A stretch of DNA of 64,000 nt from Dactylonectria macrodidyma (taxonomy: Eukaryota; Ascomycota; Sordariomycetes; Hypocreales; Nectriaceae): contig JAGMUV010000005.1 of the NCBI GenBank assembly GCA_020744425.1, forward strand, positions 3,224,001-3,288,000, read 5' to 3'. The position numbers were made by a program, and so were the translations under genes. The stretch's first letter is position 1. Each line of letters starts with the position of its first letter. This document shows positions 33,464 through 42,255 of the stretch, piece after piece. The notes below the pieces were generated by a model that saw only the letters and a list, made by a program, of their open reading frames with translations, was not told where the DNA came from and did no database searches.

Positions 33464-35204
33464 ATGTCTGGAACTGTGGATTTTCCTCCACAGAGTGACA
33501 TGACCACGGGAGAGAACGCTGTCGTGAGAAGAAGGAGACCGTCGCTTGCTAGACCGAGGCCGGTCTCATCGCCAAATATTCCTTCCAAAGTCTACGACTC
33601 ACTTCGCTCAAGGGCTCTTGCCACTGCTCAAGTGGACTGCAAAGAGGAAGACGAACCGTCAGATGCGGTCGTTCCATCATCGTTGCCAACAAGTGCCTCT
33701 CCAACAGCCGATTCCGCCACCACCTCAGCAGACTCCGAGGACGCCGCAAACTCAGCTAGCACTCGATCAACCGTCGTGGAATTCACGGTGAACCAAAAAG
33801 AAGATGGAAGCACATTCAGAGAAAAACGAGAACCTGGAAGAAGGCCGCCGAGGAGGACGCAGCGACCGGCCTCGCTGAACTTGTCCGAAACAGAATCGCC
33901 CATGGTTACACAGGATCCCATGCGGTTTTCTTCTCACGAGACAGGCCAGAATAAAACCAGGCGACGTGGACCGCAAATCTCACCGTCTGTTTCATCTTCC
34001 GCACCTAGCATCGGTCCCCACGACGCCTATTCCGAGCGTCCAGTTGAATCCAGGTCCGATATCAGCTGGAGCCCAGAGTTCCCCGAGTACGCGATAGCAA
34101 GCCAACCACCGCCGCAGGTTCTTCCCGCATTTGAACACCCATTCGATCCTCATTTTGGATCTCAGTATCCATTGCCACAGCCGTATCCCATCCAAAATTA
34201 CGGTGCGCCAGAGACACCTCGTGGAAACGGACCTTTCCCATTCTTCCCACCCTCTCATTTTCCAAATTCAATGGCTGCTCCAAACCCAGCGCCGCCTCTA
34301 AACACGAGACTACCCCAACATAGGGCGGAGAGGCCACCCCTGAGTGGATATGAGCTATTGGCGGCAAAGCTGACGGGTGAAGCTGTGGGAGGGCCACCTA
34401 TTAGGCCCATGTATCGTCGATTCGAGGCTTTGAACCATCGAATTTTGTTGTCGTTGCAGGACCAGATCATTCTGCTCGAAGAAACACTCGGCGAAATGGA
34501 CGAAATTGACTCGGGGAACCGAATACAAGGGAACGTTCCCCTTCCAGCTTCCGAAAGAGAGGAGAGGGCCAGTAATCACGAATTCCATAGGAGTAAAGGG
34601 AGAGTACTGGCAGAGCTTACTAAAAAACTTAAGGTCTACTGTAAGATGAAGCTCCATTCTATTCTCTTGGAAACTAACACGTTTAGATACTCTCATTTCC
34701 TCCTTTAGGTATTTGAACGACCTACCGTCGCCAACAGAAGGCGAGATTCGGGGCTACGAAGCTTTCCTCGAAGAGAGAAGGCCGATTACCGAGCCAGAGA
34801 CATTGTTTCTTGATGAAGCGGATCTCATCCTCTTGGACCCTCACCCATTGACGGAGCAGAAGGTCCGAGACACCCAATCACCACGCCCAACGCGTAGCCC
34901 TGGGAGCGACCATCGCGGACCCATTGAACCCAATAGACATATCTTTCACCGAGGCCCGCTCCAAGAGGTAGCTTTTGGGGCAGTTGCAGCTATTTTCGGC
35001 CCTCTACTTGCCTTTCCTGTCATCCATGACTTTGCTGGGCGCATGACCATTGTGGTTCTCTTTGCAACTATCGTTTGCATGGTCCTCCTCGGAGTCGGTG
35101 CAGTCAATATCATGGGGGCGACAAATCAAGACGCCCGAGAGTATCTCTTTCATGGGATGTTCTACATGGTCGTTATGACAGCCCTTGCCTGGCTTCTTCA
35201 GTAG
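33464..35204 (+). CDS. DUF6594 membrane protein, 564 residues
   Basis: Two exons, 33464-34640 and 34687-35204, with a short 46-nt intron (GTAAGA...TTTAG) that has a CTAAC branch site. Of the two possible 3' sites, only the TAG at 34686 keeps the frame. Residues 1-290 are disordered, rich in Ser, Pro, Arg and Glu. The DUF6594 domain starts near 295 with GYELLAAKLTG; it continues with MYRRFEALNHRILLSLQDQI and LLEETLGEMDEID and passes through a helical region into two or three C-terminal transmembrane helices (about 490-563). The family is abundant in fungi, often expanded and without known function. The unusually long disordered N-terminus sets this member apart. The domain call is good; the role is unknown. 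Confidence 0.8.
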
Positions 35205-35366
35205 TTTTGCCCTTGTTTGTAAAGCTTCGACAAAGTCTCCCTAGTTCTACGTTTTTGTTGGTCGAGATGAAAGGGTTCAGCGGCTTGTGATGCGGGTGTT
35301 CCTTTGATCGTCACGGATTTTTTTGCAATTGGTTTTACATTCAGGTCCTACATTTAAATTCTACAT

Positions 35367-35732
35367 TTAGGTTTCAGTTTGTATGTCATTGGGTGGTGGA
35401 CCATAGTTTGAGGCCGACAGATGATACCAACGTGCTTGGAGATTGACTTCAAGCGTATCGAACTCCATTGCCATTTCGAGAGTTACTGCGCTGAGAAGGA
35501 GGAGCGATGTGAAGTCTGAACTGACAAAGGGACTGCCATCAGTTGCATGTGGTGAGTCCTGGGCTGCATTGATGATAGATGTCATTCACTTGCCTTTTGG
35601 CCGGGCTGTGGCTCCTTCCTCAATGAGTTCTTCTCGTCTTGAAGGAAAGGTTTGCTTAAGCCAAAGTTCCGAGCACGGTGATCGGACTACTATTCTTGCC
35701 TGGACTGCGTCGTGCTTTCCCCCTTGGTCCAT
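35367..35732 (-). CDS. Candidate small two-exon gene, 102 residues
   Basis: Proposed exons are 35732-35590 and 35532-35367, joined by a 57-nt GT-AG intron (35589-35533, GTGAAT...CTGATGGCAG). Splicing removes an in-frame TGA and restores one reading frame. Both exons read as natural protein: exon 1 includes ARIVVRSPCSELWLKQTF and exon 2 has a hydrophobic run followed by an acidic stretch (LLLLSAVTLEMAMEF). The frame stays open and protein-like a little upstream of the ATG chosen, so another 5' exon is possible. Two other frames are also partly open here, which weakens the case. I recognise no family. It diverges from the microprotein gene, 158 bp between starts. Confidence 0.42.
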
Positions 35733-35890
35733 GATCTCGAAATGGAAGTTGCGATGTCTTGCGGTGCATCGGGCGGTATGTCAAACTCGACCGCCATGTT
35801 CACGTTTCTCTTCTTTTCTCCTCTTCACCATTTTTCGCCATCTAGCCCTCCATTTTCTTTTTGGATTTTTTTTTAAATTTCTAATCCAAC

Positions 35891-36151
35891 ATGTTTGTAA
35901 GTCTTTCCAGTCCCCTGTAGATCCCGCATTCATCGACAGTTAACATATGTCGGTAGACAGTCTTCATTGACTCCTGGAACCGGCTCCTGACCTGGGTCCC
36001 AATCCTTCTCCTCATCCTAGGGGTCGTGTTGGCGTATAAGACGTCCACGCCGGAACAACAACAAATGGCCGTAAGGCTGTTTCGAGTTGTGATGGATCAC
36101 GAGCCGGCTCGCCGACTCTTGATTGACCTCTTACTCGGCAATGCGGCTTAA
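35891..36151 (+). CDS. Candidate membrane microprotein with a 6-nt first coding exon, 66 residues
   Basis: Proposed exon 1 is only ATG TTT (35891-35896), followed by a 60-nt intron (GTAAGT...GGTAG, with a TTAAC branch-like site) and exon 2 (35957-36151). Exon 2 has no ATG of its own before the membrane segment. It reads TVFIDSWNRLLTWVPILLLI, then a basic-amphipathic helix (VRLFRVVMDHEPARRLLIDL) and a stop. The composition is clearly protein-like: one transmembrane helix at about residues 12-29 and a C-terminal amphipathic helix with charged spacing. A pyrimidine-rich leader precedes the ATG. The alternative AG four bases later gives an early stop. I recognise no family. The main risk is that exon 1 is wrong and the true start lies further upstream. 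Confidence 0.5.
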
Positions 36152-36240
36152 CTCTAGGATGCAGAGGGGTTGGACTCGGGGATGACGGACCTGGTTCTAC
36201 GACAATCTCGGCACCCTCGCGTTGGTCCAGCCGGGGCCCC

Positions 36241-36760
36241 AACTGCGGTACTAAGATGCCACTGGCCTCTGACAGAGCCTTGTTGGCAGAACTGGGTTCG
36301 ACCCCAGCTGAGGTACTGCTGCCTCCACCTTGCTCCTTTCGCTGCTAATATATCCTTGCTGACAGATCGAAATTGGACCTAAGCTGCGGTACTACTGCGT
36401 CTGCCATGCTCCCTTCACCTCTGGTAGAGCCTTACTGGCAAATCAACGTCGAACCCCAACTGCAGTACTACTACATCCGCTTGCTTCCTCCGCCTCTTGA
36501 AGGACCTTACCCGCGGATCGATCGATAGTATTTGCTGCCCACTCCATCGAGGGCGAGTTGCCGCTGGCACCATGTCAAAACAAACTATTCCGCGGATCGC
36601 GATCTTGGGCCCCTACTGCGGTACTACTGCTGCCTCCGCCTTGCTTCTCTACCAGTCTTATTAGTGGGACATTTCGCATGACTACCCGAGCAATCTACAC
36701 AGAGGCACAGGGCCTCAACTGCAGTACTACTGCCACCTCCGCCTTACTTCCCTTCTCAGC
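36241..36760. repeat. Decayed tandem repeat, unit about 76 bp
   Basis: A core close to CAACTGCGGTACTACTGC recurs six times, starting near 36241, 36305, 36381, 36458, 36614 and 36717. Spacings are about 64, 76, 77, 156 (two units) and 103. The cores are usually followed by a C-rich arm like CCTCCGCCTTGCTTCCTT, and often by AGAGCCTTACTGGCAGATC, so the whole ~76-bp unit is repeated, not only the core. The copies are diverged and one is missing or scrambled between 36,500 and 36,600. It is non-coding as far as I can see. Confidence 0.7.
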
Positions 36761-37641
36761 CAATTAGCTTGACCATCCAAACCCCCACAGCCGTAGGCAT
36801 TGCAGCGAATCAACCTAAGCCCTCTGGAATTTTTCAGTCACCAGTCTCTTCAATCATCTCAACGTTGTGCCCACAGCATCAACTGGGCTCATAGTTGTCA
36901 AAAAAGGACAACCGTCCCATCTTGCCCATGATTGCTATCAACGTAAGCTAGCGGCCTATTACCTATTGTTCATCATATACTGACACAAATAGGTGATATC
37001 TATAGACAGATACACTGGCAGCTCCTTCTCGGGGCAGACCCGCAAGGAAATTTCGGATCTTAAGTTGGTTCATCTCCTGTCGCGTTAATGACTCACCTGC
37101 ATTCCCCAAAGAGATTTCCGGACATGATGAAAGTGCTATAGACTGAAGCATGGACTGGCAGAGCCGAGAGAATGAAGCAAATAATCCTCTTGTAAAGTAA
37201 AGCAGTGTCATTCTGTAGGAAGAAGCGAAAAATAATTGTACCATGAGCTACGGGCCATCCAGTGTCTCGAGGGCATTTGCAGAACACGCAAAATACCAAG
37301 GGTGTTGGAATGTAAAATTAGGTTGAATTATGTACGGATGACTGCAAAAGTATGCGTAATGGCCTATCCGGGTCCAGTCTCGTACATGACGGTTGATGCA
37401 TATAAACCTTATGTTGAAGCAATATAAATTCACATGGTTCCCGCTGTTCTTTTTTTCCACTTGACAACCACCTTTAACAACTTAATCTTCCCAACTCGCG
37501 AATGTTAAGCTGCAGGCACGACGCGATAACAATCATCAGTCTACTTCGACAAACCAAATCAGTTTTACTGGCGGCCAACAGCGGATAATCACTAAGCCCG
37601 AAGCTATATTATCATACGAGGCAACACTTTATTCCAAGGCA
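36761..37641. other. Intergenic, nothing recognised
   Basis: About 880 bp lie between the tandem repeat and the next small ORF. The overlapping short ORFs on both strands show no motif. Confidence 0.4.
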
Positions 37642-38046
37642 ATGTCCAAGATGGTGTTTGTATTCATTTTGGAGATCTTCGTATCTATTGGCGCATTCTT
37701 TTGCGTCGTTCTCGGATACTCAGGCTATAAGCCAGCCTTCGCCCCTCCCCCCCCATCGAGGTTCTTGACCCGTACCCGGTACTTTCTGCTTCACAGGCGT
37801 TGCTGGGATATGGCTAAGGGCGTTGGCATCGCGACCCTTATTTCGCATGTGTTTTACGCACTTCATTCTGGAGATTGGTCACGCGTAGTGCCGACAATAC
37901 CATGGGTGTTTGGCAATGCATTGTACTGTTGGCTTAGTGGAGGCCTCTTCACAGCACTTGAAAGCCGTCCCCACCGCGAGCCGAAGACGCAAGGAGCAAA
38001 GACTGCGTGTCACTATCTTCTCGCACTATGGAGAGAGCATCGCTAG
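37642..38046 (+). CDS. Hypothetical small membrane protein, 134 residues
   Basis: A single open frame with an N-terminal hydrophobic helix (about residues 4-27, FVFILEIFVSIGAFFCVVLG). Next come a Pro-rich and basic loop (APPPPSRFLTRTRYFLLHRR), a second amphipathic or membrane segment (about 58-72) and a third hydrophobic segment near 88-105. The tail is basic. The regular alternation of hydrophobic and positively charged stretches makes a real protein more likely than chance, but there is no family match I can name, and no intron evidence to support it. It lies in otherwise gene-poor DNA near the two small candidate genes. Confidence 0.4.
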   Translation: MSKMVFVFILEIFVSIGAFFCVVLGYSGYKPAFAPPPPSRFLTRTRYFLLHRRCWDMAKGVGIATLISHVFYALHSGDWSRVVPTIPWVFGNALYCWLSGGLFTALESRPHREPKTQGAKTACHYLLALWREHR

Positions 38047-38854
38047 GCTCGCAGGATCATAATCATGAAAATCTTACGCAGCTCAGTCTCTCGTACCTAA
38101 ATACATCAACGAATTGGTCTCTCCATCTCAACTCTCGTTCTGACTGACTGTCTAATTAAAGGCTTGCCTGTTAGCGAAGCAGATTTGACAAGGGAAACCT
38201 TCGAGTCTGTGTGAAGTGTGAGTAGTCGTCACCGGCGAGCCATAGTACCCTGTGTCCGGATGCTGGCAGATATAGTGTTAAGATGTGCACTAGGTGTGGA
38301 AGCATGATGGCCCGACACCACTGAATCTTGTGCACACCTCCTCACGACTGATTATTCAACAGAGCCTCTATCATCATGAGTCAAAGCTGCTGGTTTGCAT
38401 GACGAGGCTATCCCGCTTCTCCAAGATCAGCCACCGTAATACCTGCTTCGAACATCCGGCGAAGGCTCAAGTCTTTTTCATATTCTTCTTGCAACCAAGG
38501 TCGATATTGCAAATGAGGACTCTATATACTTGTGAGACTAAGGGCTAATTTATTGCCGGACTTTTGTCCGTACAGAGCAATGCATGAACACATACAAGGG
38601 CATCTACCATATAACACAACACACTTCGTTGACGCCGAATGGTAGCCCAACTTCCCCTAGTCATCAAGTGAATCGGGTCCTATCTCCAAGTTTTACCCGT
38701 TATCGGTGCAATTTGGAATGCTTTTAGGAGGAGTCGCGGGAGGTGAGCTTTGGGGTCGAGTAGGCGTCCAAGCTCGGAATTTAGTTTTCGCCATATTTTC
38801 ACCCAGGGCTCTGGTTACCTGTACCTTGATTTCAGGGTCCAATTTCATCCAATC
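38047..38854. other. Intergenic, upstream of the tRNA gene
   Basis: About 800 bp without a recognisable gene. Short ORFs only. Confidence 0.4.
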
Positions 38855-38943
38855 GGGCGAATGGTTTAGTGGTATAATACTCCCTTAGCACTGTTCATTC
38901 GAATAATTGGGAGTGGTCCAGGGTTCGATTCCCTGTTCGTCCA
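38855..38943 (+). tRNA. tRNA-Ala (anticodon AGC) with a 17-nt intron
   Basis: The sequence folds into a full cloverleaf. The acceptor GGGCGAA pairs with TTCGTCC and includes a G3-T70 wobble, the universal alanine identity element; the discriminator is A. The anticodon stem is CTCCC/GGGAG with loop TTAGCA, giving anticodon AGC at 38887-38889. A 17-nt intron (38891-38907) sits at the canonical position after base 37. The T arm CAGGG-TTCGATT-CCCTG is perfect. The D arm (GGTTTAGTGGTATAAT) is short and resembles glycine-type D arms, but its TAGTGGTA fits the A-box. Yeast tRNA-Ala(AGC) has the same CTCCCTTAGCA and CGTCCA blocks. The gene is intact. Confidence 0.88.
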
Positions 38944-38972
38944 GACTAGGTGGTTAAATTCCACTATCATTC

Positions 38973-38979
38973 TTTTTTT
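38973..38979 (+). terminator. RNA polymerase III terminator
   Basis: A run of seven T starts 30 nt after the tRNA discriminator base, as expected for pol III termination. Confidence 0.6.
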
Positions 38980-41075
38980 GGGCACTTCCATCCAATACAT
39001 CCCTCCCCGACCACTCCAACTCTTTTCCTGCTCTTCTTCATTTTTGATCTCGTATCTACCATGTTCCAGGAATTTGTACCTCGGGAGGTACGCAATTGTG
39101 TCATTTTCCTCGCCTGTGATGGCTTGAGTGTGAGAACTGAATCAGCCACTCGCGCATCAATCAAACAGCGGCGAGGGTTGGGTGTCGAAGAACACGGTCT
39201 TGTGGCAAGGTCACGATGTGAATGGCAGCGAACATTGATGGGGTGATGATTAGCGTCTACGGTTTGTATTCATGTTCAAATTAAATCAGAGACATGGTGA
39301 AATCCTCGCAACAGAAATCTCTCTGACCGCCACTCTCATACAACGCGGCCGACTTGCTCATCACGATGGATGCACATGTCATGAGACCACAACAGCAGCA
39401 TCAGCATCTAGCGGCGGCACGGCAGGCCAACGATCGAGTTGACGCTTACCCGCACCAGAAGAAATGAGGTGAGACGGATTGTTTGTACTGGAAAGCTGCA
39501 TGTTCGCTTATTGTGCCAGCCACCACCCCTTCCTTGGTTTTGGTTATGGGCGAATGCAGTTTGCCTCCCGCCGGGCCAGCAGAGCCGACGTCGGCTAGAC
39601 TCGTTGAGCAACGACGACGTGAAATTGCATGAACACCTAGCACAGACATGTTTTGACCGAGGCTGTGTCCAGCTTCTTGGGGGGTGGTGGGTGAGTATGC
39701 TTTCCCTTCATCTCTCTGCTGGCAGCTGTGGTTTCTTGTGTATGTTACCTCAACTCTGCACGGCAACGGGGAAAACCCTGCGCGGCGAAATGTCTCTGGA
39801 TGAAGAAGCAGGCTGGACCATCAAACACCAGAATGGTTACTCGAGCTCGAGACGGACGGCCGCACAGAGATGAGCCCAGAGAAGCGCCCAATTAAACTGC
39901 CACAAAGGAGGCCCTTGTGCTGTGTCCCACCGCTGCAAGATACGGCCGCTGGCGCAACGTGCTACGGTCATGGTTGAGGCGTCACGAGAGGTTGCAGAGA
40001 ATTTGCATGTATTCACCCGGTTGCTCAGGGTGCAAGAATCCTTGTTTCTTGTTTACAGGTGGAATGCACAGAGTGACAGCAAATTGAGAGTGGAAACGAG
40101 GATAAGGCCGCCACAGATTGAAAAGAAAAGCCGGGGCCGGTCTAGATGAGCTGTTTCGACTCTCGCTCAACTCGAACTGCATCATTCTCAAGTCGACTGC
40201 GCCGTATTCTTTTTCATTCGCTTTTCACAGCTTCACACTACTCGACGTGACCTTGAAACATTGCCCGCAAAAGAATCACTTGTGAATGTAAAGGTATGGC
40301 GATGTCTGCTCTGTCTTAGTGATGCTCGATTCTCCCTAGAGCAACAGCTGCTTGTCATATCTGCTCGTTTCGTCTCAGCTTCATGGCCGAACCTTGTTCA
40401 TTGCCCCTCGGACACTTGGAGAAATTCTAGTCTGCTTTCATTGCAACCCGCGTGTCGCAGCAAAGAAAACAGCCGCGAGTTCTTCGAGTGATTCGCTCGC
40501 CTTCTAACCCGTCACCCTCCCCTATCAGTGCCTCCCCCCAATCATCCGCTGGCTTAGCAACAAAAATAGGGGTTGGTTCAGTTGACAGCTGGTTTCAAGA
40601 GTTTGCCAACTGACAGTGTTGGTGTCATGCAGATCAAGTCCTCTCGTTGGCCGAGCCTTTGCTTATCCCCCAAGATACTTCTCGTGCTCCGTCATCTTCT
40701 CCTTTTCCTCCTTCTCTACATCCTTCACCTGCGCAAACGGCTCGTCACAACCTACCGCCTCCCTCGTGCACTCTCAACACATTTTCAGACGATACTGAAC
40801 AAGGTTCGTGAGCTTTGCCTCGTGATTTTTCGTCACTTGTTTTCATCTGGCAAGGCTCGCCTCGTGGCTCGCGTGGGTTCGCCCTTGCTCGCATTCCTCC
40901 TCCCCATTATCACACGTTGCCTCCTCAACAAGCCTCTCTTTCTCCTCGACGGATGCGGCACCTAAGAAGCAATACGCTTTATGTTCCTCTGGGGCTTTCT
41001 ATTCTTTCGTTATATTCATTTCTGCCCTCTTCAAGTACTCATCATCGTATGCAACAGACTCGTTCGACCGACAAG
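38980..41075. other. Long intergenic region with a pyrimidine-rich leader
   Basis: About 2.1 kb. The last ~400 bp are strongly CT-rich and look like the leader of the GPI-type gene. A perfect 7-bp inverted repeat (GTACCTC-GG-GAGGTAC) lies near 39,077-39,092. A 33-codon ORF at 39366-39467 and a leucine-rich ORF in the CT-rich leader are judged not to be genes. Nothing else is supported. Confidence 0.45.
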
Positions 41076-41890
41076 ATGCCCGTCCTCAAGATCAACGCCC
41101 TTTTGCGCGCCATGACACTCGTCGGTGTCTTCGCCTCGGCTGCGCTTGCTTCGGCTGCGTACTGTACGATCAGACTCTCCACTTCCATCGCGAGCTCCTA
41201 CTGACCGTGTCATAGCGGATTGCTCCTCCACTCTGCCCCCCGTCACCCAGGAGTCTGGACTCACCACTTCGGAAGGTAATAACTCCTCGCAGAACCGCCA
41301 TTTCCATAGCTCAAGTAACTGACACTATCATAGGAACCGTGCTGTACACCTGGAGCGTCTGCACCGTCGTCCACCAGACCGCTTGCGCCGTTGAATCCTC
41401 CATCGGCGCCAACGCGCCCCCTCCCGCCTCAACTGGTAGTGTCGAGACCCTCCCCAGCGACGGCCAGATTTCCTCGTACGCCGACGCCGAGCACGAGACC
41501 TCTATCCACGGCGAGGATCACGGCAGCCTGACTGTTCCATACGAGAGCGCTCCCGCCACAGGCTCCCAGCCTGGCTACTCTGCTCCTCCTCCTGGAGCCA
41601 CTGGCCCTGGCGAGAGCGGCGAACCAAGCGTCCCTAGCGAGACGCCCACCGCTGCTACAGACACGTCTGACAGCCTTTCCAGCTCCTATCCTCAGCCCAC
41701 CGATGATGCTTCGGACACCGGCTCCCTCTCTGGCACCGGGTTCAACCCCACAGCCACCAGCGGCGAGACTGCACCCTCTGGTGCCTCGGGTACTCCCACC
41801 GTCACTGCCACTGGCGCTGCCACCATGGCTGGTGCGCACTCCGCCGTCGTCCTTTTCGTCGTCGGCATGATCGCTGCCATCTTCGTTTAA
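41076..41890 (+). CDS. Secreted, GPI-anchored-type Ser/Thr-rich protein, 234 residues
   Basis: Three exons: 41076-41163, 41216-41275 and 41334-41890. Two short introns (52 and 58 nt) join in frame. Residues 1-28 form a signal peptide (RAMTLVGVFASAALASAA). A small cysteine-containing N-terminal part follows (DCSSTLPP; TWSVCTVVHQTACAVESS), with four cysteines. The middle is a long Ser/Thr/Pro/Gly-rich, likely O-glycosylated stalk. The C-terminus has a hydrophobic tail (AHSAVVLFVVGMIAAIFV) after small residues, as required for GPI-anchor attachment. It is therefore expected at the plasma membrane or in the cell wall. I know no specific function; the cysteine block could be a small surface domain. 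It converges on VPS41. Confidence 0.82.
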
Positions 41891-42255
41891 TTCCATCTTC
41901 ACCTGTTGGTCGATCCGAAGACCCCTAGTATGCATTCGACCAAGGGGTCGTCTTGGGCAGATCAAGCGATTTGAAGGCAATCTTTCCAAAGATCCAAATG
42001 GGGGTTAACTTGGTACAAGGGTTCTGATTTTCGTATTTGGTGACTTGTGAGAAGGGAATAATAACCAAGTTTCGTACTGAGGTACATTTTGCGATTGAAC
42101 CATAGTCCATCTTCAGATACAGTCTCGTGGTTTAATATGGAGTGTTTTCAAGAACATGTCAGCCATAGGAAAAACTTCAAGAAAATGCTTGTATTCGGTA
42201 TCCTCTGACCCTATTACACACAGTAAGGCCTAATGCGAATGATGTAACTTTGCTC
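41891..42255. other. Convergent intergenic region
   Basis: These 365 bp lie between two convergent stop codons (GPI-type gene and VPS41). Only 3' untranslated sequence is expected and nothing else is seen. Confidence 0.5.

Noticed and set aside
39366..39467. 33-codon Gln/His/Ala-rich ORF downstream of the tRNA gene
   Set aside because: It is too short, with no conserved motif and no splice continuation.
40573..40965. Leu-rich ORF before the GPI-type gene
   Set aside because: It lies in a CT-rich leader; Leu, Ser and Pro codons are what such DNA gives by chance.
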